NCBI RefSeq assembly: GCF_003577475.1
Contig: NZ_QPEP01000003.1
Location: 285,479-349,478 of the forward strand
Direction of reading: 5' to 3'
Source: Salinibius halmophilus
GTDB lineage: Bacteria; Pseudomonadota; Gammaproteobacteria; Pseudomonadales; Natronospirillaceae
Length of the DNA stretch: 64,000 nt
Under the pieces are notes generated by a model. That model saw only the letters and a list, made by a program, of their open reading frames with translations. It was not told the origin of the DNA and made no database searches. The translations under genes and the position numbers were made by a program. Within the stretch, counting starts at the first letter, position 1, and every line of letters begins with the position of its first letter. Shown piece by piece: positions 8,352 to 18,379 of the stretch.

Positions 8352-9441
8352 CCCAAGAATCTTCCTCTGATGATTCAACAATTGCTTTCATGTTCTTAGC
8401 TAAAGTAAATATTTCCTTGAGTTTAGTTTTAATAGTATCTGGGTTCGTATGTCTTTCAACATTATGAATGATATTTTGAGCTCGTTTCAGACCCGAAAGC
8501 GCCATCTCAATTTCATGATCAAATGACTCGCTTGATACTGAAACAAGTTGATATGCTTCCAGAATAGAGCCCGTTCCCGATTGGAAGTAGTCCTTAGCTT
8601 CGGTGTTGCCTAAAACTTTATCAAGCATCCCCAAATGCTTACTATCACCTTTGAGCCTGGCCTTATTTTGATCATTTTTTTCAAAAAACCATCGAGTCAA
8701 CTCTTCAAGATGATTACCATTTACATTATCCAACGGGTTCTCTGACTTTATATCTACCCCAATAAAGTCTCTAATATTTTCTCGACTCAAAGAATCTGCG
8801 TAATAGTTAAAAAATATTGAGGTCTCATCTAAATCTTTAATTTTATAAAATGCTTCATCTTCGATTTGTTCATATATTTCGTATGCAACCAATAATTTCC
8901 TTACATGATCGCTTCTCGAACCAATAGACTTTGCAAGCTCCCTACACATTTTAGAAAATTCAAGATCTTGGTAGTCATTTTTCAACTCAGACAAATATCT
9001 TGCTTTCTGAAGGATACCCCACGACTTAACACCCGTTACATGCCGATAACCTAAGTACTTGTTAATTTTCTCTCTAGACGGAAAGACAATACATGGAATT
9101 TCTTCTGGCCTTTCAGTAGTTTCTTTAATAACTTGGTCGACCTTTTTACGATGTATCTCCGCTAAATCAGGTTCTTTAAGAAGTATGGTTGATGTCAGCC
9201 TTCTGTTCCCTTCAACAACTGTAAATCGCCCATCACTCTCTTCTATCACTAAGAGTGATTCGCCAATAAAGAACCCAGCATTACCTATCGCAAGCATAAG
9301 CTCAATAATACTGGCATCTTCTAGCATCCAATTCACTATCGCCTTTTTATCAATATCCCCGCTTCTAAACTTCGACGGCAATCGAGGATTTGACTTATCC
9401 AGATTTAGTTTCGATAAAGATATAAACTCAATATTAGACAT
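8344..9441 (-). CDS. ParB/Srx-fold protein (ParB-like nuclease domain)
   Basis: The N-terminal 150 residues match a ParB-like domain: ISLSKLNLDKSNPRLPSKF, then FTVVEGNRRLTSTILL, with the ENR-type G-N-R-R motif. ParB-fold domains use CTP or ATP, or act as nucleases, in partition and defence systems. The rest is helical and may bind DNA or the partner protein. The ATG at 9439-9441 follows a GGTGAG site. The 3' end overlaps the PD-(D/E)XK-like gene by 8 bases, so the two are likely co-translated as a pair. Base composition is AT-rich compared with dndFGH, hinting at separate acquisition. A role as a restriction accessory to Dnd is inference from position. Confidence 0.7.
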   Translation of the reverse strand: MSNIEFISLSKLNLDKSNPRLPSKFRSGDIDKKAIVNWMLEDASIIELMLAIGNAGFFIGESLLVIEESDGRFTVVEGNRRLTSTILLKEPDLAEIHRKKVDQVIKETTERPEEIPCIVFPSREKINKYLGYRHVTGVKSWGILQKARYLSELKNDYQDLEFSKMCRELAKSIGSRSDHVRKLLVAYEIYEQIEDEAFYKIKDLDETSIFFNYYADSLSRENIRDFIGVDIKSENPLDNVNGNHLEELTRWFFEKNDQNKARLKGDSKHLGMLDKVLGNTEAKDYFQSGTGSILEAYQLVSVSSESFDHEIEMALSGLKRAQNIIHNVERHTNPDTIKTKLKEIFTLAKNMKAIVESSEEDSWDD

Positions 9442-9462
9442 AAAATCTCACCTACAATTAAA

Positions 9463-10332
9463 TCACTTAAAAACTTCTACTTGATGCCAGAAAAAATATT
9501 CCATACTGGGAAGACTTTCAACATCAAAACCATTACCAATAATTCTTCCATTGAAGTTGTCTAATAGTTTTTTTGACTGCATATCACCTATTAACTTCTC
9601 AGAAACCTTTAATCTATAATTACTATCAACCGTAAAAGCACCATTATCAAATGCTCAATGATGCAGTGCACATAGAGCTAAGCCATTTTTAACACAGCAT
9701 GGTCCGTTGAATTTCTTCCACTTAATATGTGCAGCGTCAAGTCCTACGTATATTCCGTTTAGTTTTAACTGATACCCACAAATTGCGCAGCGATAATTGT
9801 AAGCTGCTAAAACCTTATCTCGAAAATCGGGATCACGGTTTGCTACCCTCCTAGTTTCCAATCTCACACATAAGTCATTCTCAATTTCAGGTATAAGTGT
9901 CTCAGGAAAGCTTTCTGAAAGTATGGTTTCAATAAGATCGAAGCACAGGCGATGGTCAGACTGTAGTGCAGCATATGCTTCATCACTAAACCCGGCACTA
10001 ACCCCATACCGTATTAACTCGCTTTTTGTTGGGTCTGTATTACTCTTTCGTGAACGACATTTTTCGTCTCCATTAACTTGCCAAAAACCATCGTTCTTCA
10101 AACGCCAGAAAGGGTACTCCGGGTGATACGTTTTTCGGCTCGGGCCATAACGCATTAGCAAGTCTTTCATTTCACGATCGAGCGTTTCGTCGTAAGTTAA
10201 AAACTGACCATGGCCTTGTAGGTACTTCGAAAGCACATAAACCATCATCAAGGGTTTATTCGGAGCACGCTGGTCACCTTTTGACCAGCGCTTAACATTG
10301 AGTACTTTTTCCTTGAGCTCTTCAGGCGTCAT
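9463..10332 (-). pseudogene. Phosphorothioate-binding (SBD) HNH endonuclease, interrupted by in-frame TGA
   Basis: The frame starts with ATG at 10330-10332 (MTPEELKEKVLNVKRWSKGD), overlapping the dndH end by 11 bases. The N-terminal half contains LLMRYGPSRKTYHPEYPFWR, the signature of the sulfur-binding domain of ScoMcrA-like type IV enzymes. The C-terminal half is an HNH fold: CAICG, then LDAAHI, KNGLALC and ALHH. A TGA at 9655-9657 follows ALHH directly. In the same frame the sequence continues AFDNGAFTVDSNYRLKVSEK to a stop at 9463, exactly the continuation the family has. The stop could come from CGA by one transition. The 225-aa truncated product keeps the H-N-H residues but loses the end of the active-site helix and the tail. 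It is probably inactive, or otherwise read through. Confidence 0.85.
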
Positions 10333-13300
10333 TGAGCAACTCCCAAAATGCTTTGTCTTTAATCTTCTTAATCCGCTTATTACCATTCACATACAAGCTA
10401 TAGTGCTTTTCTAACTGGCGAATTTCGCTCATTAGCCTTTCTTGCTCGTTCTTATCATCAATATTAAATAGGGCTTTAATATCTTGATTTTTTATCTGAG
10501 CAACACGGTGAATCACCCAGCTTAGGATGTAAGCAGAGTAATCGTTCTCACCTGTTTTAAAGTGGGTGATATCTTGCGTTGAAAGGATAACCCCTACCCC
10601 GTACTCGCGGCCTTCTTTTAGGATTTTGCGCAAGCTAGGGAAGTTTTGAGACATAAAGTTATCTGCCTCATCCACCAAAATCAGTTTGGTCACTTGGCGT
10701 AAATCGCCTCGTACTTCTGGCTTACCCTGCTTTTGCATTTGTGAGTAGAAAAGGTCTAGCGTTAGCGCGACAACTAGGTTTTGGATTTCTGATGGGTAAC
10801 CAGCAAGTTCTACAACGGTAATACCATCTACTAACTCATATAGACTGGTGCACTTTTGATGGTCGTCCTCAAAGATCTCTAGCTCATACAGGCTTTCTAA
10901 CGCGGCATAGAGAGAGTCTTCAGCAGGTTCACTTTCTTCAAACAACGCCCAAATATCGGCCATTGTTGGTGCTGGTTTCGACCAAGTACTAGGGTCGGAC
11001 TTTACGATGCCTGCTAGTTCGTAGGCTTCAGCTATGAGCTTACGCAGTTTTAGCTGCTGCTTGGTGCCTAGGTTAAATGCTTTGCCCATAGTTTCTGAAA
11101 AACCGCGTGCGGTATGCACTGGCAACATAGGAGTATCACCAAACAAACTAAGCGGGTTGTATGGCAGCTTGTGCAGATTGAATTTTTTACCTGCAGTCGC
11201 GTTGATAAATTTGTCATCAACGTAGTCCGATTTGTAGTCAAAAATCAGTATGCCAATTGGTTTGCCATCAACATTTTGGTGCTGGTTGCGATAGAGCTGG
11301 GTCACTACAGACTTTGTAGACTGGGTTTTACCAGTACCCATTGTGCCAATAATGCCCGAGTTGGTATTCATAAACTTAGCAGTATTGGTTGGCTCCCAAT
11401 ATACAGGTTCTTGGTGGTTCACCTCGTGCCCAACCAACACCTTTAGCGGCTCATTGGAAGTCTTTTGTTCAACTTCGCCCAGCTCTGGCTTAACAGGCTC
11501 TTCTATTGAATCAGCTGTTTCAAATTGACCTAGGTCTTCATGAACTGCTGGCTGCGCAACAGCCAGTTGTTCATTCACTACGCTGGCACTCTGCAATAGG
11601 TAACAGCCTTCACCTAACTTGGCTGCAGCCGTCGCGCTGGCATCTTGCCATAGCTCCGTTAATGGCGTTGAAATAGTCGTGCGAATAAAGCTCGCTGGCA
11701 CTTCGATTTTGAGAATGTCATCGACCACTTCTGACGAGGTACTGAAGCACTTTTCATCTTCGAGATTGGCGACAACAAAGCCTTGGCAATAGTTGGCTAA
11801 TTGAGCGAGCTTGTAAGCCCCCCTTAGCCAAAGCTCTTTACTGGCTAACAAACCTTCGAAGTAGTCTTGCGGGAATACTGAATAAAGCTTGTACTTGTCG
11901 ATTTGCATCAGTGCTTGGCGCACAAACAAGCTACGGTAAAGCTGGCTGGCAAGGCCGCCACCTTCTAATACTTCAGTCAAATATCGGCTTAGTTCCTTTG
12001 CCTGCTTAACAGCCTTAGTTGCGTCGTATTTAACACCTGTTTTAACTTCGAGTGGCAGTAGGTACATTTGCTGGCCTTTAAAACCAACAAAGAGCACGTC
12101 GTCGGAAATAGCACCTGTTTTGTAGCCCTGTAAATGTCGCGAGAACTCCTGTTCATCCATCTTCAGGCCGATGTTACCCGATACACGAACAATTTCGGCT
12201 GCAGACATTGGCACCCAAGTGATGTCTGACTTGGCAAGCAGCACACTAACAAGCTTATAGGCAGCAATAATGCCACGGCGTTCTTTACGCACCTTTGGGT
12301 TGTCGGTGATCAGCTTTAACAGCCACTCGCCATTGAAGGCATTAAACTCCGAAACCAAGCCACCATCTTCTTTAGCCAATACGTTGTCGTATAGGTCAGT
12401 CTGTTTGGTTACAGTGATTGCATCATAACCTGCCGAGCTGGTGTACTGGTCGGAGTAGTGAATCAACAAGGCATCTGTGTCGGTTTCAAAAAAGTCGAGC
12501 GTGACTTTTGGATCGATAATTGCCGTCCAAACTGAGCTGTCGTAGCTCTTTTCAAGCTGCGCTTTGAAACGTTCGTTCACAGCCAGTGCAATGGCGCTGT
12601 TCTCTCGGTATTCAAATGCCGCTTTGCGTGCTGGTTTGATTAATCGGCTGTAGGTCGCAATAAACTTGAGTAATGGGTTATCACCGGTATCAACATGCGC
12701 CAAGCCAAAGCCAGTGATGTAGTTGCCTGACTCGCTTGCTGAAGCTTCACCGGCTATTAAACCACCGGCACTAATGCCCGATAGTTTTTCGGCTGGGTTT
12801 ACATCAACCACTTCAACCTTTTCGTTGTTGCGGAAGAAGCTTAAATGCGCGTACTCATGTTTTACGACATCACGATGGCGGAACTTGCTGTAACTAATGC
12901 GATTGCGCATTAGATCGGCAATCGTGTCGGCGTGGTCCTTCGTTGCGCCCTTGTTGAGGCCATAAGTTTGTTTAATGGTTTCGAAGCTGGCCATATCGGC
13001 AAACTTGTCGAACTCGGTGCGATTAAACTCGTCGTCGTAAATATTCACGTGAATATTTACACTGCGATTTTTAACTCGGATTAGGTGTTCAACTATACCT
13101 ATGAACAACCCGTGGTTGTCGTAGTTGTTGATCGAGTTAATCGTAAGAGTTGGCTTTACTTCACCTGCTGAATCTTGAAAGAGTACAGAGAACGATTCAC
13201 TAAACTCACGAATTTTCTCTTTTACAAGTTTGGTTACATAGCTGTAATCGGTGTCTTGCTGCGGTACACAGTGTAGCCAGAAGCAGTTGCTATCAACAGC

Positions 13301-15409
13301 TTGAACGTAAGAGAACTCGTGATGTTCATCATACAGGTATGGCAAAAGACCTTGCGGATTAAGGCGCTTCAATGTCACCTGTGGCAGTGTTAAAAAGCTT
13401 GCATCGGCATCAGCTTTTACTTCGCTCACTAGATGCAAATAGTAGTTGAGTACTAGCGGGCTTGCAGGCGTAATCCACTGTTCACCACTATCGCGCCATA
13501 TACCAAGTTCTACGATTTTCTTGTGCCGATCATCTAGGTACGAGTTTTCCTCGATATTATCTATATAGCTCTGATAACTCGATGTAATACCCTGCACCAA
13601 CGCTAGGTATACATCATTCCAACCGGCCAAAGATGGCAATGTGTTGTGATCGATTAAGTAGCTAAACCAGTTGTCGTACGCTTCGGCGATATCAGGTGCA
13701 AACCCTCGAATATCGTCAGTTTTGGTCTCGAATTCATATTGTTTGGCAATGCAAAAGTCATCGAGCCAAGCTTGCTCTCGCTTCAAAAACTCTTTTTGCT
13801 CTGTGCTAGTTTTTAGCTCTTTGTTATCAACATACACACGTTCTTTCGAGGTGTTGTAAGTACCGTTGAACCCAGACTTAAATAGCTTTTTGCCACGGCG
13901 CGTATCCAATAGCAGGGGCAGCGCTAGGTCTTCCGTCGCGGCTGCACCTTCGATAAATATTGGCAGAGCCTTATCTTCGTTGTGTAACTCAAAGCTAACC
14001 TGGTCTTCTTCGTTTGCTAGGTCTTCAAAATCAATTGATTTAACCAAGCTTGTATCAATAACCTGGTTCGGTGTAGCAAGGCTCACTGTGTCGCCAGTTA
14101 TTAGTGCTTCACCAACGCCGGTTTCTAAATCTGAATCCTGGGTTTGAAGTACGACACGGCCCTTTTTCGGGTCAACTAAGAGGCTATTTGAAATTGCACT
14201 GGTATTGAACCAGCATGATTTCACTACCAGGCATTTAAAGGAAAACTTTTCGGAGCTTTTGGCACGTTTGAGCCTGACTTGGAAGAACAACGGCTGACTA
14301 GCAATTTTACCTAGCAAGGTGATATGAGTTTCTTTAGCGCCACCACGCGGGGCTATTGAAGCGGGGTCAATGGCAGTTGTTTTATCCCATAAATCGACTT
14401 CTGCCTTGCCAATGGTGTCGCCGGTAAACTCAATATCGATGTCAAAATCTTCTCGGTCTTCATCGACGACAATGAGCATGTGGCGCTCTTTTTGCGCAGC
14501 CTTTTTTTCGCTTTTTGTTCTAACAAAAAGCTGCGCACTCGCGGAGCTTTCGGCAACTAGGGTTAGGTTTTGCTGCCTATTTTTGTCTTGTTCTTCGGTG
14601 ATTTGGTCAAACGTAAGCTGTTTCCATGCTTCAGGGTCTTCACCATCGAAGTGCTTGTCGACAAACTTCTGCCCCATGTCTGGCAAGTGATCTGCTTTGT
14701 TATCTGGGTAGTGCTCTAGTGTGCTTGTGATTTCATCGTAAAGCGCTTTGTTTTCATCCAAGCGTTTTTTGACTTGCTTTGGATTGTCTTTCATCTGCAG
14801 AATACTTGGGTCTTCTAACAATCCAATTTCATGAAAGCGTATATCGCCGTCGGCAATCGCTTGGTGTAGGGTCTCGAAGCCAAACATGCTGCTGCGATCT
14901 TCCATGATCATTTCGTATTGGTAGTCGAGCAGTATTTTGGAAACTTCCTGCCCTTCGAAGCTATCTTTTTCGTCAATAAACTGAGCTAGCGAGTCTTTTA
15001 TTTTCTCTGGGGCAAAAATACTATGTGGCTTGGTTAGATCTTCAGCGCTGTTAATAATGGTATCGAGCATACTGTTGTGAATTATCAGCAAGCTGGTACC
15101 CGAGAACTCTCCAGACTGAGCCGAAACCTCATCACGCAGGTATGAAATAAAGTTCTCGGTATAGCCAGAGCTGCCACCGTCTTTATGCAATACGGGTAAC
15201 AGTTTTACGCCGTTTATTTCAATGCAAAATAGCTTCTTTCCTTTTGCATCTAAAAAGCAGGTATGGCGATCAATAAACGCAAACTGAAGCTTCACGCTAT
15301 TAGTGATATCTGGTGACTTAAACTGATACTTGAAACCTGGTTTTATGACTCCATTGGCGTGAGCAAAAAAGTGGTCGACTACAAATTCTTCAAATGGTTT
15401 TACGGACAT
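10322..15409 (-). CDS. dndH: Dnd restriction protein DndH/DptH (HerA-like ATPase)
   Basis: This 1,695-aa protein has the size and layout of DptH, the large motor of DNA-phosphorothioation-dependent restriction. A HerA/FtsK-like ATPase lies in the last quarter: Walker A GTMGTGKTQSTKS near residue 1354, a FDYKSDY segment, and Walker B LILVDEADNFM near residue 1573 followed by GVGVILSTQDI. The long N-terminal part has no motif I recognise. I prefer the ATG at 15407-15409, with a GGAG upstream, over a GTG seven codons earlier. It overlaps dndG by 20 bases. With DndF and DndG it attacks DNA lacking phosphorothioate. Confidence 0.93.
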   Translation of the reverse strand: MSVKPFEEFVVDHFFAHANGVIKPGFKYQFKSPDITNSVKLQFAFIDRHTCFLDAKGKKLFCIEINGVKLLPVLHKDGGSSGYTENFISYLRDEVSAQSGEFSGTSLLIIHNSMLDTIINSAEDLTKPHSIFAPEKIKDSLAQFIDEKDSFEGQEVSKILLDYQYEMIMEDRSSMFGFETLHQAIADGDIRFHEIGLLEDPSILQMKDNPKQVKKRLDENKALYDEITSTLEHYPDNKADHLPDMGQKFVDKHFDGEDPEAWKQLTFDQITEEQDKNRQQNLTLVAESSASAQLFVRTKSEKKAAQKERHMLIVVDEDREDFDIDIEFTGDTIGKAEVDLWDKTTAIDPASIAPRGGAKETHITLLGKIASQPLFFQVRLKRAKSSEKFSFKCLVVKSCWFNTSAISNSLLVDPKKGRVVLQTQDSDLETGVGEALITGDTVSLATPNQVIDTSLVKSIDFEDLANEEDQVSFELHNEDKALPIFIEGAAATEDLALPLLLDTRRGKKLFKSGFNGTYNTSKERVYVDNKELKTSTEQKEFLKREQAWLDDFCIAKQYEFETKTDDIRGFAPDIAEAYDNWFSYLIDHNTLPSLAGWNDVYLALVQGITSSYQSYIDNIEENSYLDDRHKKIVELGIWRDSGEQWITPASPLVLNYYLHLVSEVKADADASFLTLPQVTLKRLNPQGLLPYLYDEHHEFSYVQAVDSNCFWLHCVPQQDTDYSYVTKLVKEKIREFSESFSVLFQDSAGEVKPTLTINSINNYDNHGLFIGIVEHLIRVKNRSVNIHVNIYDDEFNRTEFDKFADMASFETIKQTYGLNKGATKDHADTIADLMRNRISYSKFRHRDVVKHEYAHLSFFRNNEKVEVVDVNPAEKLSGISAGGLIAGEASASESGNYITGFGLAHVDTGDNPLLKFIATYSRLIKPARKAAFEYRENSAIALAVNERFKAQLEKSYDSSVWTAIIDPKVTLDFFETDTDALLIHYSDQYTSSAGYDAITVTKQTDLYDNVLAKEDGGLVSEFNAFNGEWLLKLITDNPKVRKERRGIIAAYKLVSVLLAKSDITWVPMSAAEIVRVSGNIGLKMDEQEFSRHLQGYKTGAISDDVLFVGFKGQQMYLLPLEVKTGVKYDATKAVKQAKELSRYLTEVLEGGGLASQLYRSLFVRQALMQIDKYKLYSVFPQDYFEGLLASKELWLRGAYKLAQLANYCQGFVVANLEDEKCFSTSSEVVDDILKIEVPASFIRTTISTPLTELWQDASATAAAKLGEGCYLLQSASVVNEQLAVAQPAVHEDLGQFETADSIEEPVKPELGEVEQKTSNEPLKVLVGHEVNHQEPVYWEPTNTAKFMNTNSGIIGTMGTGKTQSTKSVVTQLYRNQHQNVDGKPIGILIFDYKSDYVDDKFINATAGKKFNLHKLPYNPLSLFGDTPMLPVHTARGFSETMGKAFNLGTKQQLKLRKLIAEAYELAGIVKSDPSTWSKPAPTMADIWALFEESEPAEDSLYAALESLYELEIFEDDHQKCTSLYELVDGITVVELAGYPSEIQNLVVALTLDLFYSQMQKQGKPEVRGDLRQVTKLILVDEADNFMSQNFPSLRKILKEGREYGVGVILSTQDITHFKTGENDYSAYILSWVIHRVAQIKNQDIKALFNIDDKNEQERLMSEIRQLEKHYSLYVNGNKRIKKIKDKAFWELLNDA

Positions 15410-16757
15410 TGATCGCGTCTCCACTGTCACTCATTTTTTCAACGTTACCTACTCGCTCGTAGTACTTAATCAAACCTTTAACACTTTGCTTGTCGAAGCA
15501 AATACCACGCTCCTTGAAACCATCCAGCAACTCGAAAAGACTGAGCTTGTCTTTTTCTCCGATTATTAAGTTAGTCATTAGCGCAATGTAGTCTTGGTTG
15601 AGGCAAGCAATTTTGCCTATGTTGCCCCGCGCTTTGGCGAACGATGAACAGATTTCGGCTTCGGTCGTGCGCAGGAATTTCTCACCTGCAGCTTGACGCG
15701 ACTCACCTTTTGCAAACTGTTTGTGAGCGAGCTCTAAGATGGTGGCAAGTGCACTTTCCGAATCCACTTCCAGTTCACTTTCTTGTTCGCCAAATCGGTT
15801 TTTTTCAAAGTCTTTAGCGAACAGTTTTAATCTCCCTTTGTCTGCTTCGGTGAGTGACTGCGCAAGCTCCCAAAGGGGTATACGTCTGCCGGAACTAGCA
15901 TTCGTATGATCTTGCAGCATTTCGGAGATAGCTAAGTACGGGAAGATGTATTCAAAAAAGCGCTTAGCGTTTTGGTAACCGTCGTTTACCAATACCTTTC
16001 GCTCGCGACTTGCTCGCTCGTTTTCTAGAATGAAATAAAACGGCTTTGGGCTTGGCGCTGCCGCCCAGCCTCTAATATTAAGTGCCAATTGCGTTGTATA
16101 TAAAAAGGCATACAAGCGCAGCATGTTTGGGAGCTGCTCCAGTAAATAGTTTGGATGCAGTGACAAAAAGGCAATGTCTGCTTTGAAAGCTTGGCTGAGG
16201 TATGGCAAGAAAGGCTTTTCTAAGATACCTTTCGACATAGCTTCTTTTGCACTAATGTCTTCTAATACCTTTGTGCTCGTTAAAACATCGACTAATTTTT
16301 GTTCAATGAAGTTATTAGCCGGCGCTTTGGCATCTTGCAGGTAATAGCCGCCCATCATGCTCACAAATAAGTCTGATAATCGGAGCTGGGGTGCGCCCTT
16401 TGCAAGCGGCACTAGCTTTAGAAGAGAAGCAGCTGGTGTTAACTTAAGGTACTCGTCATTTTTGAAGTACATACCTTCGAGTACTTGCCAAAACTCTGCT
16501 TCATCTAGAGTTGCATCAAACTGACTTTTGCAAAGCAGTTTATATTGTTCAACGGCGTAAGCTAGCTTACAGCCTTTTTTACCATCATAATCTTTTGTTA
16601 GTAGTGCGCTGGTCGTTTTTCGATAAAGTGCTCGAATAACGCCCGCTGCTGCGATTTCCCAGTCAAACTCACCTTCCTTCGCTAACGTGGTCCTCGCAGG
16701 AAAGTAGCCATTAATGGTGTTGTTGCCAACCGTCAGGTTTTCTTTCAATACACTCAT
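15390..16757 (-). CDS. dndG: Dnd restriction protein DndG/DptG
   Basis: This is a 455-aa helical protein of the DptG family, the middle gene of dndFGH. It has no classic enzymatic motif. DptG is thought to bridge DptF and DptH in the restriction complex that acts on non-phosphorothioated DNA. Assignment rests on its length, general character and fixed position between dndF and dndH. The ATG overlaps the dndF stop by four bases (ATGA) and the end overlaps dndH by 20 bases, so the three are translationally coupled. Confidence 0.88.
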   Translation of the reverse strand: MSVLKENLTVGNNTINGYFPARTTLAKEGEFDWEIAAAGVIRALYRKTTSALLTKDYDGKKGCKLAYAVEQYKLLCKSQFDATLDEAEFWQVLEGMYFKNDEYLKLTPAASLLKLVPLAKGAPQLRLSDLFVSMMGGYYLQDAKAPANNFIEQKLVDVLTSTKVLEDISAKEAMSKGILEKPFLPYLSQAFKADIAFLSLHPNYLLEQLPNMLRLYAFLYTTQLALNIRGWAAAPSPKPFYFILENERASRERKVLVNDGYQNAKRFFEYIFPYLAISEMLQDHTNASSGRRIPLWELAQSLTEADKGRLKLFAKDFEKNRFGEQESELEVDSESALATILELAHKQFAKGESRQAAGEKFLRTTEAEICSSFAKARGNIGKIACLNQDYIALMTNLIIGEKDKLSLFELLDGFKERGICFDKQSVKGLIKYYERVGNVEKMSDSGDAINVRKTI

Positions 16758-18379
16758 GCGCGATACCCGCCTACTCTAAACTCTTCACCTTCATCAACAT
16801 TCTTGAGCTTTGCGATTTCTTCACCACTCTTAAAGAACTTCAGAGTGTCGCCGTTGCTAACTTTCTCGACGATTTCGTTCACTAACTCGTCTAGCAGCAC
16901 AACACTATTCTGCTCATATTTGTTTGGTCTGAAGCCATCAACAACCCTTAACATTAGGTCAAGTAAATTGGCATTCATTGGAATTGGTAGCAGTGGAGTA
17001 TCGTTAACTTTCAGGTGTAAATTAAATGAGTGAACACTAGGATTTTTTGCCGTGGCGTCGGCAGCGATTTTTTTGTAGTCAACGCTGAGTTCAGCCTCTG
17101 CTGCTAACGTGATATCACCATGCTGAGAGGTAAAAAATACGTCTTTACCTAAATACTCAGCATTTCTATTTGCAAAATTAGTAACCGCCTTAAACACAAG
17201 GTCGCTGTAAAACCTTCTAAGGGAGGCTTTTTTCTCGGCTTCACCATCGTAAGCCCAATGCGCATTCCAAATCGTGCGATATAGGCTTACCCGCGATTGG
17301 CTAAATGCAGGTTCGAATTGCTTTGGATATTGGCTGTTTAGCTCCGCACGATACGTTATGAACATTAATCGGCACAACGATGCAGGAGAAAGCTTGCTTG
17401 GTAATACAAGACTGTATTTTTCAGCGCACTCTTCAACGTACTCCGAGAATGCGTGATTTTCGATTTCTAACTGGCGGTGCAAGATAAACTGGTCGAGTTC
17501 CTGCGTGCGTATTACCGAAGGGTCAAACTCAGCGATAGATTGCAGCAGCTCGTTTTCGCCACCCAGAAATAAATTATCAAATAATGGGTTAGGCCCGGTT
17601 AGCAAGCAATAAATAAAGTCCAGCAGCATTCGAGCTGTGATGAATTGGTCTCGTTTGATGCGAGCGTTTAATAACAGCTCGACAATACACTTTTGCACAG
17701 TAGCGTCGCGAAGCAACAAGAAATTGCTAACGAGCAACCTATCCCCTTGGTTCGCGAGCTGTATCTCGCCAATTAAATAGTCGTTGAATCGGTTTCCCTT
17801 ATCTTCAACAACAACTTGATTAATCAGCTTGCTGAAAAATGGGGCCGATACTTCTTCACGATCGAACCTAAATTTTGGAAAAGCTTCAAAATCTAAAAAC
17901 TGAATTTTGTCAGTCGGTTGAGGCTTTCCTGTAAGAAAAGTATTAATCGCACTTTTAACTGAATTTAAATGCTCAGATCCTTCTCGGGCGAAGTTGGCTA
18001 ACATACCGATATTAATACCGACAACGAGGGGCTTCTGGCTACGAGCGTTTTCATCGAACAATCGATTTAGTGCTTCAATTGCCGTTTCGTCTGGATCGAA
18101 GCTGTGCGTTGCATCTAGGTGGAAATCGATCCGTTCACCATATTTTTTGCTGTAACGCGTTAAGATTTCTGATTTCCCATCTCCACTACTACCACATAGA
18201 AACAGAACTTGATCTGCTCGCAATTCTTTCAACGTGCTTTCAAAGGCTTCTTCAATTTCTGTTTTAACATGCAGATATCTTTTGATTTGAAGAAACTCTT
18301 CATCTGCAACAGCGTTCTGGGTTGTTACCGCTAATGCTGAAGACTTTGAAAGTACGCTAAGCACTTCTCTTAGGCGCAT
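16754..18379 (-). CDS. dndF: Dnd restriction protein DndF/DptF (P-loop NTPase)
   Basis: This 541-aa protein has the P-loop VLFLCGSSGDGKSEIL (GSSGDGKS at residues 63-70) typical of DptF. It starts MRLREVLSVLSKSSALAV. DptF is an NTPase subunit of the DptFGH complex that senses and damages unmodified DNA. The ATG at 18377-18379 is preceded by AGGA eight bases upstream and overlaps the stop of an 80-aa upstream ORF by 10 bases. It is the first large gene of the leftward operon, which continues through the nuclease-type genes to 7398. Confidence 0.92.
   Translation of the reverse strand: MRLREVLSVLSKSSALAVTTQNAVADEEFLQIKRYLHVKTEIEEAFESTLKELRADQVLFLCGSSGDGKSEILTRYSKKYGERIDFHLDATHSFDPDETAIEALNRLFDENARSQKPLVVGINIGMLANFAREGSEHLNSVKSAINTFLTGKPQPTDKIQFLDFEAFPKFRFDREEVSAPFFSKLINQVVVEDKGNRFNDYLIGEIQLANQGDRLLVSNFLLLRDATVQKCIVELLLNARIKRDQFITARMLLDFIYCLLTGPNPLFDNLFLGGENELLQSIAEFDPSVIRTQELDQFILHRQLEIENHAFSEYVEECAEKYSLVLPSKLSPASLCRLMFITYRAELNSQYPKQFEPAFSQSRVSLYRTIWNAHWAYDGEAEKKASLRRFYSDLVFKAVTNFANRNAEYLGKDVFFTSQHGDITLAAEAELSVDYKKIAADATAKNPSVHSFNLHLKVNDTPLLPIPMNANLLDLMLRVVDGFRPNKYEQNSVVLLDELVNEIVEKVSNGDTLKFFKSGEEIAKLKNVDEGEEFRVGGYRA

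Noticed and set aside
9655..9657. Selenocysteine at the TGA of the HNH gene
   Set aside because: The family has a basic residue or similar here, not Cys, and no selenocysteine insertion hairpin is evident just after the codon. A nonsense mutation is simpler.
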